The notes beneath the pieces were generated by a model. The model was not told where the DNA came from. It saw only the letters and a list, made by a program, of their open reading frames with translations, and did no database searches. Positions 1 to 9,060 of a stretch of DNA of 64,000 nucleotides are shown here, in pieces. The stretch covers positions 124,001 through 188,000 of the forward strand of contig JBGCFG010000024.1 in the NCBI GenBank assembly GCA_045106815.1, given 5' to 3'. This DNA comes from JAUIAI01 sp045106815 (GTDB taxonomy: Bacteria > Pseudomonadota > Gammaproteobacteria > Burkholderiales > Burkholderiaceae_E). Each line of letters opens with the position of its first letter. Position 1 is the stretch's first letter. The position numbers and the translations under genes are program-made.

Positions 1-1391
1 TCGGCCTGATCATGCAGGGCGGCATGTACAACACGGTGATGCGCTCACTGGAGCGGCTGGGACTGGCCGATGAGTTTGGCCGGACGGAAGTGCCGCTTTA
101 CGTTCTCAATGTGACTTACCCGCTCATAGAGTCTGAGCTGGTACGGTTTTGCAAAGACAAGAACGCAGTGCTATTGGTCGAGGAAGGGCAGCCTGATTAC
201 ATCGAACAGGCCGTGAACAGCATTTTGCGCAAGCAGTCTGTGCGTGCTCGCATCTACGGCAAAGATGTTCTGCCACCCGCAGGCGAATACACCGGTGATG
301 CGGTATTGCAGGGCCTGACTGATTTCTTCAAGCGGGTGCAGCCCTCACTGCTTCGCAATGGCGCAGAGCCCACCGTCGCGTTAGAAAAGCTCCGCGAAGA
401 ATCACCCGTTAAAGCACTCGCAGACAATGTGCCCCCACGGCCACCCGGTTTTTGTACCGGTTGCCCGGAGCGTCCAATCTTCTCGGCGATGCGCCTGGCA
501 GAGAAAGACACTGGCCCGTTGCATGTGAGTTGTGACATTGGCTGCCACTTGTTTTCCACAATGCCGCCGTTCAACCTGGGTCAAACCACCATGGGTTACG
601 GGCTTGGTGCGGCTGCAGCGTCGGCCTTTAATGTGCCGTCAAGCAAACCTGCTATCTCTGTCATGGGTGATGGCGGGTTCTGGCACAACGGCCTGACCAG
701 TGGCATTGGCAACGCAGTGTTCAACAAGAGCGAAAGCCTGACCATCGTCGTGGATAACGGTTACTCCGCAGCCACTGGCGGACAAGATATTCTGTCGTCG
801 CGCGCCTTGAACCGCACTAGGGCCACCAACAATCCGATCAGCGCAGCCGTCAAGGGCATTGGGGTGAATTGGGTCAAAGAGGTCAAGCGTACATACGATG
901 TCTCGCACATGAGAGACCTGATCCGTGAGGCGGTCAACGCCAAAGGTGAAGGCCACAAAGTGCTGGTCGCGCAGAGTGAATGCATGCTCAACCGGCAGCG
1001 CCGTGAAAAACCCATCATGAATAAAGCGATTGCCGATGGTAAGCGCCAGGTGCGTGAGCGTTTTTACATCGACCCGGAGACCTGTACCGGAGACCACGCC
1101 TGTATTCGGATGTCGGGCTGTCCGTCGCTGACCATTCGTGCCAACCCCGACCCGCTGCGGGTTGACCCGGTGTCTTATGTTGATAACTCGTGTGTCGGTT
1201 GCGGCCTGTGCGGCGAGAATGCACACGCTGCGATTCTCTGCCCGTCATTCGTTAAAGTTGAACTGGTGCACAACCCGGGCATTTTTGAGCGGCTTGGTCG
1301 CAAGTTGTCGCGCGGCATGATCAAGCTGCTGCAAGGCCGAAGCAAACGGCGTTTATCCAGCCGCCTACGTGAAGCAGGGTTTTCGGCATGA
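1..1391 (+). CDS. iorA: Indolepyruvate ferredoxin oxidoreductase, alpha (TPP/ferredoxin) subunit, 5'-truncated by window edge
   Basis: This is the C-terminal part of the thiamine-diphosphate subunit of an indolepyruvate/arylpyruvate oxidoreductase, which converts aryl-pyruvates from aromatic amino acids to arylacetyl-CoA. The frame is open to base 1, so the true start lies outside the window. Counting from the ATG at 12, a TPP-binding segment opens with GDGG at residues 219-222 and reaches the DN at 248-249. Two iron-sulfur clusters follow: an atypical Cys358/364/370 group and a classical C394-x2-C-x2-C400...C410-P group. The stop overlaps the next start (ATGA at 1388-1391), which implies translational coupling to the beta subunit. 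The assignment rests on motif order and on the iorB-like neighbour; substrate preference among indolepyruvate and related aryl-pyruvates cannot be read from the sequence. Confidence 0.9.
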   Translation, partial: GLIMQGGMYNTVMRSLERLGLADEFGRTEVPLYVLNVTYPLIESELVRFCKDKNAVLLVEEGQPDYIEQAVNSILRKQSVRARIYGKDVLPPAGEYTGDAVLQGLTDFFKRVQPSLLRNGAEPTVALEKLREESPVKALADNVPPRPPGFCTGCPERPIFSAMRLAEKDTGPLHVSCDIGCHLFSTMPPFNLGQTTMGYGLGAAAASAFNVPSSKPAISVMGDGGFWHNGLTSGIGNAVFNKSESLTIVVDNGYSAATGGQDILSSRALNRTRATNNPISAAVKGIGVNWVKEVKRTYDVSHMRDLIREAVNAKGEGHKVLVAQSECMLNRQRREKPIMNKAIADGKRQVRERFYIDPETCTGDHACIRMSGCPSLTIRANPDPLRVDPVSYVDNSCVGCGLCGENAHAAILCPSFVKVELVHNPGIFERLGRKLSRGMIKLLQGRSKRRLSSRLREAGFSA

Positions 1392-3031
1392 GCGATGACA
1401 CACAGCAATCAACTGCGGTGACCACTGCTCAAACAACTTCGCCAGCGGTCGCTTCAAAAGGGCAGCGCATCAGCATCGCGATCGTGGCGATGGGCGGGCA
1501 GGGCGGTGGTGTTTTGGCCGATTGGTTTGTGAGTCTGGCTGAGGCCAATGGTTGGATCGTTCAAAACACCTCTGTGCCTGGCGTCGCTCAGCGCACGGGC
1601 GCTACCATTTACTACATAGAGCTATTCAAGCGCGCAGCGGGAGAGACAGCCGAGCCCGTTCTCGCGCTGATGCCCGGCTCCGGCGATGTCGACCTCGTGA
1701 TTGCCGCTGAATGGATGGAGGCAGGCCGCGCCATCATGCGAGGTCTCGTTACGCCTGATCGCACCACCTTCATTGCATCGACCCACCGCGCTTACGCCAC
1801 GGTTGAAAAAATGGTGCCGGGTAACGGCATGGCCGATGGTGAGTCGGTTGAGCAGGCGGCCGCTGTGGCAGCGCGGCAGTTGGTTGCGTTCGATATGGCG
1901 AGCATTGCAGAAGAGGCCGGCACTGTGATCTCGGCGCCTCTATTTGGCGCAGTCGCGGCAACCGATGTCCTGCCATTTGACCTGTCTGCCTATGAGGCAG
2001 CGATCAAAGCCGGTGGCAAAGGTATTGAGAGGAGTCTCAAAGGCCTGCACGCTGCGTATGAACAGGCAAAGGCGCAACAGGCGGCAAGCGGTGAGACAGG
2101 CGGTGTTCCTGGCGCGCCAAACAGCGCTACTGTGCAAAACAGTGCAGTAAGTGACGACGATTCATCCGCTGAAGCACCCACTCTGGCATTGCCATCTGGC
2201 AAGTTAGGCGAGCGACTGGCCGCCATGCCTATGGCCGCTCAGGCATTTGCTTTGGAGGGCACCCGACGCTGTATTGACTACCTTGATCAGGACTATGCCA
2301 ACCAGTATCTTCATCAGCTTGAGGCGCTGGTACACAAGATGCCTGATGATGAACTCGTTACCGAGGTGGCCCGCTGGCTTGCCCTGAGGATGTGCTACGA
2401 AGACCCGATCCGCGTCGCTGATCTCAAAGCCCGCCGCGAGCGCTTTGACGATATTGCCAAGGAAGTGCGCGCCGCTGATCGTCAGATCATTCACCACACC
2501 GAGTACATGCACCCGCGGCTTGAAGAAATCGTCGATACGCTTCCGATGAAGTGGTCGCAACGCCTGCAAAACAGCAAGCTAGCGCAGTCGATGGTGAACA
2601 AGGCATTTGGCAAGGGCATGTTGCTGCGGACCAGCACATTGCGCGGCTTCATCATGATTTGGGTCTTGTCGCGCTTTAGTGGATGGCGCCGGCAGTCTCC
2701 GCGGCATGCAAGGGAGATGGCGTCAATCCAGTCGTGGCTCGAATCGATTGAGCGCCTCGGAAAAGACAATCTTCCTCTCGGCAGGGCTGTTGCGCGAACC
2801 GCGCGACTTATCAAGGGCTATAGCGATACGCACGAGCGCGGCACAGGTTTGTACGAGCGCCTCGGGGGTATCGCAAACAGCTTGATGGGCCGCGATGATG
2901 GCGGCGCCATCCTTGACTACCTTATTGGGGCGGCGCTCGCCGATGCGGATGGCAAAGCACTTGAGAAAGCAATTGGCGAACTGAACGCCGCCAATGCTGT
3001 ACGTAACCAGACAACCGGGCAAGCTGCATGA
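1388..3031 (+). CDS. iorB: Indolepyruvate oxidoreductase beta subunit fused to DUF6537-type domain
   Basis: The 547-residue protein starts with a low-complexity Ser/Thr/Gln stretch, followed from about residue 28 by a pyruvate-ferredoxin-oxidoreductase gamma-type domain containing AMGGQGGGVLADW. A second region, from about residue 270 to 520, resembles the extra domain (DUF6537) found in the long bacterial form of this enzyme. It is much longer than archaeal IorB (about 200 residues), which fits the fused bacterial type. It would form the catalytic complex with the upstream alpha subunit in the cytoplasm. Its start overlaps the alpha stop and its own stop overlaps the next start (ATGA at 3028-3031), so all three genes form one coupled unit. 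Confidence 0.88.
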   Translation: MSDDTQQSTAVTTAQTTSPAVASKGQRISIAIVAMGGQGGGVLADWFVSLAEANGWIVQNTSVPGVAQRTGATIYYIELFKRAAGETAEPVLALMPGSGDVDLVIAAEWMEAGRAIMRGLVTPDRTTFIASTHRAYATVEKMVPGNGMADGESVEQAAAVAARQLVAFDMASIAEEAGTVISAPLFGAVAATDVLPFDLSAYEAAIKAGGKGIERSLKGLHAAYEQAKAQQAASGETGGVPGAPNSATVQNSAVSDDDSSAEAPTLALPSGKLGERLAAMPMAAQAFALEGTRRCIDYLDQDYANQYLHQLEALVHKMPDDELVTEVARWLALRMCYEDPIRVADLKARRERFDDIAKEVRAADRQIIHHTEYMHPRLEEIVDTLPMKWSQRLQNSKLAQSMVNKAFGKGMLLRTSTLRGFIMIWVLSRFSGWRRQSPRHAREMASIQSWLESIERLGKDNLPLGRAVARTARLIKGYSDTHERGTGLYERLGGIANSLMGRDDGGAILDYLIGAALADADGKALEKAIGELNAANAVRNQTTGQAA

Positions 3032-3399
3032 CTTCTTCAGATACACAAACCGATATCACCGGCTGGCATGCTCACGTTTACTACGGTGAGCAAACCGTAG
3101 AACAAGCGACGGCGCTCTGTGAAGCGGCAGCCAAGGCCTTACCGGTTGAACAGGGTAGGGTTCACCGCAAGCCGGTTGGACCGCATCCGCAGTGGAGTTG
3201 TCAGCTTGCGTTTATGCCGGAGCATTTGGCTGATGTCGTGACGTGGCTCACGCTGCACCGCGACGGCCTGACGGTCTTTGTACACCCCAACACGGGCGAT
3301 GATCTGGTTGACCATCGCGACCGTGCGGTTTGGTTGGGTGACAGTGACACGCTAAAGCTCGATATCTTTATGCCAAAACATAGCGGGCCAGGCGCCTAA
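3028..3399 (+). CDS. DOPA 4,5-dioxygenase family protein
   Basis: This 123-residue protein matches the compact DOPA 4,5-dioxygenase fold: an early HAHVYY motif, a GPHPQWSCQ segment in the middle, then a VTWL...HRDGLTVFVHP block and DLVDHRDRAVWLG near the end. The conserved histidines (in HAHVYY, GPHP and VHP) are the likely iron ligands of an extradiol ring-cleaving enzyme. Its ATG overlaps the iorB-like stop, so it is co-translated with the aryl-pyruvate oxidoreductase. That suggests the operon handles aromatic amino acid derivatives. The true substrate is unknown; bacterial members need not act on DOPA. Confidence 0.85.
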   Translation: MTSSDTQTDITGWHAHVYYGEQTVEQATALCEAAAKALPVEQGRVHRKPVGPHPQWSCQLAFMPEHLADVVTWLTLHRDGLTVFVHPNTGDDLVDHRDRAVWLGDSDTLKLDIFMPKHSGPGA

Positions 3400-3456
3400 G
3401 TTGCAATTTCGACTTCTTAGGGGATCGTGCCATGCCTATCGCTCTTGAGCATCTTG

Positions 3457-3786
3457 TCAATCGGGCGCACGCTTGTCTGTTCGTTTGCGCCCTGGCTGGT
3501 GCAGTCTATTAGTGGGTATGTCTGTAAATCGACGCCTGGATTCTTTGCGCGCCGCATGTCGACTAATACCAGCGTCTTTGAGTTGATCAGCACTCAGCTT
3601 GGCGAGCATTCGCCGCTCGCGCGCCACTCGGTTAGCGATCCATAGCCACGCAAGGCGTCGCTTGAGCCGCTGCCGCACGGGCACCCGGGGAGGCTTGTAA
3701 GCCGCGAGGTAGAAACTCCAAAGCGCACGCACAATTGACAAGCGCAGCAACAGAATCAGGGGGTATCTTTTAGGGGGGTAGGCCAT
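3457..3786 (-). CDS. DUF1127 (YjiS-like) small basic protein
   Basis: This 109-residue, strongly basic protein has the DUF1127 signature in its middle: RRMLAKLSADQLKDAGISRH, a short helix-turn-helix-like pair rich in Arg and Leu. The N-terminal half has a hydrophobic stretch (LILLLRLSIVRALWSFYLAA), which is longer than usual for the family. A plausible ribosome site (AAGGA, about 8 nt upstream) supports the ATG at 3786. Some alphaproteobacterial DUF1127 proteins bind RNA; nothing here shows that directly. It is transcribed alone, convergent to the iorAB operon. Confidence 0.7.
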   Translation of the reverse strand: MAYPPKRYPLILLLRLSIVRALWSFYLAAYKPPRVPVRQRLKRRLAWLWIANRVARERRMLAKLSADQLKDAGISRHAARKESRRRFTDIPTNRLHQPGRKRTDKRAPD

Positions 3787-4053
3787 ACGCGCATCCTTTC
3801 CGCCTCAGCGGATTGAGTTGGATGCGATGCTTGGGCCGCATGATGGATTGATGGCCTCGGTTGGGGTGCTCGCAACCCCGAGTACTGGTCGGTGCTGGTT
3901 ACGAATCAGTTCCTGTTTAGGTCAGATTTTGTCCAGCACCCAATAAGTTTGCCTGTGATTGGATTTTTGAGCAAACCGTTTGCCAATTGGGTTTATACCC
4001 TGTGTTGGTCGTACTTCTTGGACAATGACAACTCAGACCCCCACGGAAGCGCT

Positions 4054-4662
4054 ATGCAAACACTGCTATTTGAGGTTCAGCCTCGACAGGGCCATGAGGA
4101 GCACTACTTTACTCATGCCGCGAAGTTACGGCCGATCCTGATGCAGCACGATGGACTCCTGTTTATTGAGCGCTACCGGTCGTTGTCTCGTGAAGGCGTC
4201 GTGCTGTCACACTCACTATGGCGTGATGAGGCCTCCATTGCCCGGTGGCGCACAGAGAAACATCATCATCAATCACAGGCAGCGGGACGCTACAAGCATT
4301 TCAAGGATTACCGAATCCGAATCTCCCACGCACTCGTGCACTATGACGAAGAAGGCGAGCAGCATCAATGGAGCACTGCCGGGATGTACGCCGAAAATGC
4401 AAGCGCTGATGCTCGCTACCTGACGATTATCAGGGCCAAGGCTCAGCCAAACACCGAATATGGCGAGTGCTTTGAAAGCGTTACTGAGGCCAACTCCTTT
4501 ATATCAATTGCTGAAGTGGCAAGTGAGGAAGCCGGGCAGAAATTGAGTACGAGCGCCCAAGGTGACAGCAACACGATCACCGTCATATTCGCGAGAGTCT
4601 CCAGAGACTATGGCATGTATGAGCGTACAGAAGCACCTCAATTCTTTGCGCCGGTTCAATAG
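4054..4662 (+). CDS. Antibiotic-biosynthesis-monooxygenase-like (dimeric alpha/beta barrel) protein
   Basis: I choose the ATG at 4054 (202 residues) because the dimeric alpha/beta-barrel (ABM) fold begins right there with QTLLFEVQPRQGHEEHYF and because a GGAAG sits just upstream. An upstream in-frame ATG at 3892 would add an unlike 54-residue extension. Residues 1-100 resemble an ABM domain: strand, helix, FIERYRSLSREGVVLSHSLW, then a W-R-x-x-H-H segment. The second half may be a diverged repeat of the same fold. Such proteins range from small monooxygenases to haem-binding or unassigned proteins. The function here is unknown. Confidence 0.65.
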   Translation: MQTLLFEVQPRQGHEEHYFTHAAKLRPILMQHDGLLFIERYRSLSREGVVLSHSLWRDEASIARWRTEKHHHQSQAAGRYKHFKDYRIRISHALVHYDEEGEQHQWSTAGMYAENASADARYLTIIRAKAQPNTEYGECFESVTEANSFISIAEVASEEAGQKLSTSAQGDSNTITVIFARVSRDYGMYERTEAPQFFAPVQ

Positions 4663-4690
4663 TGCAAGACGCGTGACGTTAGCGCTAGAT

Positions 4691-5076
4691 CTAAGTCGTA
4701 ATGACAGTGGCATCAATTTCAACCAGCTGCCCCTCATGGCCAAGGTTCGCAACCCCCAGAAGCGTTGCCGGCGGCACGCCATCCTGAAACCAGTCAGTTA
4801 CGCCTTTCCAGGCCTGGCGTAGGTGCTGATCACTCCCCCAACGACATAAACCGTAAGCCTTCTTATATCTGCCACTGCAAACTTGTGCGTGCTCAATAGC
4901 AACAGCAAGTTGTCCAGACACTGCGTCGCCTGGCCGTGCGGATCGTCGATTGCCACAATTTGGCCGTCTTTATCGTGGGGCACCTGCCCGGCGACGAACA
5001 GTTGAGATCCGATGCGGTCGGCATATCGGTAGCCCGGCGTTGGGGCGAGTCCGGCGGCAACTTCAGCTTCATTCAT
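4691..5076 (-). pseudogene. RidA/YjgF-family enamine deaminase gene with a single-base frameshift
   Basis: Two overlapping minus-strand frames together encode one RidA-like protein. The first (from ATG 5076, with GGAGAG six bases upstream) gives the N-terminal part: GYRYADRIGSQLFVAGQVPH and then CLDNLLLLLSTHKFAVADIRRLTVYVVGG. The sense frame then shifts, and the next frame continues with SDQHLRQAWKGVTDWF, the GVPPATLLGV motif and a VEIDATVI ending. The switch falls in a run of five G on the coding strand (4835-4839); six G would restore the frame. RidA proteins hydrolyse reactive enamines. The conserved halves suggest either very recent inactivation or a homopolymer sequencing error. Confidence 0.85.
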
Positions 5077-5274
5077 TCGCATCTCTCCGTGAGGCCACCG
5101 GCGACTGGTAGCAGTTGTGAGCCCCAGGTTTTGGGGTGTTTCGGTGGAAACCACAAACTCCCCATGATTCCCCCATGTCTCCTACAAGCCGGCTTTGGCC
5201 TGTTCGCTAATCATTGCTTCTGTCGCACCTTGATGTCAATTCGTTAACCCCCAGCCTCTGACAGGAGATTTCAA

Positions 5275-6090
5275 ATGAACACAAAAACAGACGTCGCGGG
5301 TGTTTTGCCCGCAGTCAGCACAAACTGGTCGGCCATGGTCAGCCGAGCCCTAGCGATTACGTACAGCATCACCTGCTACTTCATCGGCGTAGCTGCGCTG
5401 GTCTACTTGATCCTGTTTATCGCCGATATGGCCGTGCCTGTCAGCCTGACGCAGGCTTCGCCTATTGCGCCGTCGCTGTTCGGTCTGGAGGCCGTGCTTT
5501 GGAATGTTGGCGTGTTGGCGCTCTGGGGTGCCCAGCACACGGTGATGGCACGTCCAGGTTTTAAGCGCATGTGGACGCGCATCGTCCCGCCCGCCGTTGA
5601 GCGCAGCACCTATTTGATCTTTGTTGCTTTAGCCACCGCGACGCTGGTGTTTCTCTGGGCACCGCTCCCAACCGTCCTCTGGGACACATCCGGATCGCTT
5701 GTTGGGCACGTCTTGCTTGGTGTCTATTTCCTGGGTTGGGCGATTGTGCTGTTCTCAACCTTCCTGATTAATCACTTTCAATTGTTTGGGTTGCAGCAGG
5801 CCTATCAGTCAAACACGCAGGTCATGTCCAAGAAGGATGTTTTCGTAACACCGTTGCTTTACAAGATGGTGCGCCACCCAATGATGACGGGCGTTCTAAT
5901 CGCGTTGTGGGCAGTTCCTACCCTAACCGTGAGCCGTTTGGTTTTTAACATCGTAATGACGTCTTATGTCTTCATTGGTTTGTACTTCGAAGAAAAGACA
6001 CTGGTCGCTGAATTGGGCGATGAGTATCGCGAGTACCGTAAGACCACGCCATCGGTTATTCCCGGCTTACGGCCTGATGCGCGGCGCTAG
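5275..6090 (+). CDS. mddA: Methanethiol S-methyltransferase (membrane, makes dimethyl sulfide)
   Basis: This 271-residue, multi-pass membrane protein carries the motifs of the MddA/NnrU-like methyltransferases: GAQHTVMARPGFKRMWTRIVPPAVERSTY (residues 85-113), a LINHFQLFGL segment (164-173), the RHP motif (200-202) and the paired glutamates of FEEK (239-240). MddA transfers a methyl group from S-adenosylmethionine to methanethiol, giving dimethyl sulfide, and so detoxifies methanethiol. About six hydrophobic segments are visible. The gene has a good ribosome site (AGGAG) and stands alone, convergent to the STAND regulator gene. Another isoprenylcysteine-methyltransferase-like role is possible, but the match to the MddA motifs is close. 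Confidence 0.88.
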   Translation: MNTKTDVAGVLPAVSTNWSAMVSRALAITYSITCYFIGVAALVYLILFIADMAVPVSLTQASPIAPSLFGLEAVLWNVGVLALWGAQHTVMARPGFKRMWTRIVPPAVERSTYLIFVALATATLVFLWAPLPTVLWDTSGSLVGHVLLGVYFLGWAIVLFSTFLINHFQLFGLQQAYQSNTQVMSKKDVFVTPLLYKMVRHPMMTGVLIALWAVPTLTVSRLVFNIVMTSYVFIGLYFEEKTLVAELGDEYREYRKTTPSVIPGLRPDARR

Positions 6091-6121
6091 TCGTCAGACC
6101 TTCGCTGTCGCAACTGACAGC

Positions 6122-8617
6122 TCAGGCGAGATCGTTCCCAACTTGCTCTTTCTCCGCTGAAAATTTCGTTGCGAGTTGGTTCAACCACTGCAGCGCTTCG
6201 CCTCCGACATCAGACAGGGACGAGTGTTGCAGTGGATCGTCTTTGGCCAGACCAATTAACTCCGCGAGCCTTCTGTACGCCAATGCCATGATGAAGCTCT
6301 GAGTGGGAAGGTCAGCTTCTTTAACGGCTCTTAACCATCTTAGCGCGCGATCTTTTTCACCCATCCGCTCCGCAATACGAGCAGCCGGAATGAGCAAATC
6401 GGGCAGACTGTTGATTCCGGCGCGAGCCAGATTGTTAGCCAGTTCAAGACACGTCTCAACTGCTGGCTCAAATCGTTTGGCTGAAGCGCGAGTGTAGGCG
6501 AACAGCAAAATGAATGACCACATCTGAAATTCGCCGCCGTGGTCGAAGCCAGCCTCCATCACACGGTTCGCTTCTTCAGGATTGCTGGTCGCTGAAACGG
6601 TCGCCACGAGCGCTGAGGCGCTTCTTGCCGGATAGTCCCTTGACATGGGGCCGTCGCTGGTACGGCCAACAACTTGCTTTGCGACCTCAAGGGCCTCGTC
6701 ATAGCGGCGCAACATGCCCAGGTGCCAGGCCGAATAGCTCTCGGAAATGTCCCGGGCCGCGTCGTCGTTTGCCTCGGTCGCTAAACGGGTTGCTTCGCGG
6801 GTCTGCGCCAGAGCTGCCTCTGGATCGCGGGCGAAGGTACTCCAAGACGCAATGACCAACGCAATGGCTTCTAACGACTTGTCGCTACTGCGACGGGCGG
6901 TCTCGACCGCTGCCAGGCCGTGGTGTTTGAGTTTGGCTGGGTCGCGAGCGGCCATCGCGCACAAGCCAGCCATGATGTGCAGTCGTGCAATGAGCTGGGC
7001 GTCTTTGATAAGTTCGAGATAGCTGCCTGCGCGCCGCAGCGCATGCGATGCTCGTGAGCCATTATCCCGGTGCAATGCAAGACTTGCCGCGACCGCAAGA
7101 CTGGCCGCCTCATCATGCATTTCTGACGCCGTTAGATGGTCTTGGGCGGCCTCAAGGTCGTTGTAATGAGTGGCGCACCAATTGGCGAGTGGCCAGCTAT
7201 AAAGATGATCTTGTGCGTTGTCGCCAACGCGCTTCAAGCACCATTGGACATGGGCGTCAGCCAGTGCGCGCTGCTCGGAATCGGTCAATTGCTGTTGCGC
7301 AAATAGTCGAACGGTTTCCAGCAGGCGCCATCGTGAACCTTCTTTTTTGGCCAGTGATTTATCTATCAGGTCACCAAACAGATTGGTAGCGGGTATCTCA
7401 TAAGGATCACCCACCATCTCTTCAATGTCCGAAATCGAGAAATGGGCTGAGAACATGGAGAGTTGTGCGAGCAGGTTTTGCTCATCGGCTGTGAGCATTT
7501 CCCAGGTGTTCTTGAGCACTGCCTGCAGACTAGCCTGCCGCTCTCGCCCGCTGCGGGCTCGCCCGGCCAGTAGTGCAAATCTGTTTGCAAGTCGCTCGGC
7601 CAGTTGCTGAAGACTCAATTGGCGCAATTGCGCGGCTGCGAGTTCGAGCGCAAGCGGCAAACCATCAAGGTGGGCGCACACCATTTCTGCCACCGGAAGA
7701 TCATCGTCGGGGATGGGCACACCGAGTCGTTGTGCCGCTGCCTGAAACAATTCAAGCGCAGGGCCAGTGCCCTGATCAGATCGGACGGTCAGCGGTTCAA
7801 TATAGATCCGACATTCGTCCGGTAGATCAAGTGGCTCGCGGCTTGTCATGAGAAACCTGGGCGCTTCCGTTCGATCGCTTAAGGTATCGACAGCTTGAGC
7901 AAGGATTGGCCTGATATGTTCACAATTGTCCAGGATCAAAAGCATTTGCCTGTCGCGGATCAACGTGGCGAGTTCGCTGTCAGGATCATCGCTTATAAGT
8001 CGCAACCCAACGGTTTCAGCAATGGCAAGTGATATGCCCGGCGCATCTTTGACGGGAACGAGATCGACGAACCAGACCCCTTCTGGAAACCGGCTTTGTG
8101 TCGCGTGGGCACTGGCAACGGCGAGACGGGTTTTTCCAGTGCCGCCTATGCCTAACAGGGAAACGAGGCGGTAGTCAGTCAGCTGCTCAGAAACTCTTTG
8201 AATGTCTGCTTCACGCCCAAACAAGGCCAGGCGGTCGAACGGAAGCGGCCTGGCTTGAATGGGTTTCTCGCTGGTCGTCTCTGGGGCAGAAGATGGGCGA
8301 TTTGGTTCGGTCGATTCAAAGTGACCGATGAAGCGATAGCCCACGCCATGAACGGTCTTGATAGCGGCCTGTCGCTTACCATCGTCGCCAACGGCCGCGC
8401 GCGCTGCTTTGATGCAGCTCGCAATGGCAGCATCAGAGACTGTTCGACCTGACCAGACCAGTTCGATGAGTTCGTCTTTGCTTATGACTCTGTCGTGATG
8501 CGTCAGCAGAGTCACCAGCAGGTCAAACACGCGAGCTTCAATCGGTACGATATTGCCATCGCGCCGCAGTTCTCTTGCCGGGCAATCCAAGGTGATAGGT
8601 CCTAGCTCAAAAACCAT
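6122..8617 (-). CDS. Winged-helix STAND-class ATPase transcriptional regulator with TPR-like C-terminus
   Basis: This 831-residue regulator has three parts. Residues 1-97 form an OmpR/PhoB-type winged helix, ending in the typical VHGVGYRF strand. From about residue 130 to 450 there is an NB-ARC-like STAND ATPase with Walker A GIGGTGKT (156-163), Walker B LLILDNCEH (226-234) and sensor TSREPL (258-263). The rest is helical and reads like tetratricopeptide repeats, probably the ligand-sensing arm. Such proteins bind DNA and switch on ATP exchange when the sensor meets an inducer. The target is unknown. A near-perfect inverted repeat at 8664-8692 lies just upstream and may be its own operator. 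Confidence 0.85.
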   Translation of the reverse strand: MVFELGPITLDCPARELRRDGNIVPIEARVFDLLVTLLTHHDRVISKDELIELVWSGRTVSDAAIASCIKAARAAVGDDGKRQAAIKTVHGVGYRFIGHFESTEPNRPSSAPETTSEKPIQARPLPFDRLALFGREADIQRVSEQLTDYRLVSLLGIGGTGKTRLAVASAHATQSRFPEGVWFVDLVPVKDAPGISLAIAETVGLRLISDDPDSELATLIRDRQMLLILDNCEHIRPILAQAVDTLSDRTEAPRFLMTSREPLDLPDECRIYIEPLTVRSDQGTGPALELFQAAAQRLGVPIPDDDLPVAEMVCAHLDGLPLALELAAAQLRQLSLQQLAERLANRFALLAGRARSGRERQASLQAVLKNTWEMLTADEQNLLAQLSMFSAHFSISDIEEMVGDPYEIPATNLFGDLIDKSLAKKEGSRWRLLETVRLFAQQQLTDSEQRALADAHVQWCLKRVGDNAQDHLYSWPLANWCATHYNDLEAAQDHLTASEMHDEAASLAVAASLALHRDNGSRASHALRRAGSYLELIKDAQLIARLHIMAGLCAMAARDPAKLKHHGLAAVETARRSSDKSLEAIALVIASWSTFARDPEAALAQTREATRLATEANDDAARDISESYSAWHLGMLRRYDEALEVAKQVVGRTSDGPMSRDYPARSASALVATVSATSNPEEANRVMEAGFDHGGEFQMWSFILLFAYTRASAKRFEPAVETCLELANNLARAGINSLPDLLIPAARIAERMGEKDRALRWLRAVKEADLPTQSFIMALAYRRLAELIGLAKDDPLQHSSLSDVGGEALQWLNQLATKFSAEKEQVGNDLA

Positions 8618-8663
8618 TCAAATCCCCTCTGTTTGCCAGCTTGGCCGGCATCAACACATCCCG

Positions 8664-8692
8664 CGATTAAGGCATCGTTATTGCCCTAATCG
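8664..8692. promoter_or_regulatory. Inverted repeat upstream of the STAND regulator gene
   Basis: CGATTA (8664-8669) pairs with TAATCG (8687-8692), and GGCA (8671-8674) with TGCC (8682-8685). A single mismatch separates the two paired blocks, and the loop is 7 nt. The repeat lies 47 bp upstream of the regulator start. It could be an operator for the regulator itself or a 5' UTR hairpin. There is no U-run in either direction that would make it a terminator. Confidence 0.45.
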
Positions 8693-8824
8693 TAGCGCGA
8701 CTTAGTAAGGGGCAACCAATCGCTGAGAGTGGGTCAGTGGGGGCGCAGCAAGAACCATGACAAAGGGGGTAAAACGCTGGTTGAACCGAATCAGCTTGAA
8801 CGAAGCGGGTTGATTGCTCAGCGC

Positions 8825-9025
8825 CTAGTGCCACTCAGCTCGGTCTTTGGCAACCTGAATGTCTCTTGCCACCCTGGGATCGCTCATGGCAAGGCGCGTC
8901 ATAGCGCGCTCTGCGCGGGACATCTGCCAGCGGTCGTGCCACTCAATGACGATGTTGAGCGATTGCTCAATGATGTCGCTAACTTGCTGCGTAACGCTGA
9001 ATTCGGAAGTATGGGTGATTTTCAT
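8825..9025 (-). CDS. Small protein, possibly DUF1127-like
   Basis: I take the ATG at 9025 (66 residues), preceded by GAGAGAACACC; the upstream in-frame start at 9073 would overlap the hydrolase gene. The protein is a single helical module with a C-terminal half (MSRAERAMTRLAMSDPRVAR) that loosely resembles the DUF1127 pattern in spacing of Arg and Leu. It sits 35 bp downstream of the alpha/beta hydrolase gene on the same strand and is probably cotranscribed with it. Function unknown. Confidence 0.5.
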   Translation of the reverse strand: MKITHTSEFSVTQQVSDIIEQSLNIVIEWHDRWQMSRAERAMTRLAMSDPRVARDIQVAKDRAEWH

Positions 9026-9060
9026 GGTGTTCTCTCGGGAAAGTAAAAGGGGTAAAGGGA

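Noticed and set aside
639..1226. Long minus-strand open frame opposite the iorA-like gene
   Set aside because: It lies entirely inside a well-supported coding gene, has no family motifs and is a shadow frame.
4054..5076. Monooxygenase-like and RidA genes as one operon
   Set aside because: They are on opposite strands and converge.
8729..9046. Plus-strand frame over the small protein gene
   Set aside because: It has no recognised sequence and runs opposite to the better supported minus-strand gene.
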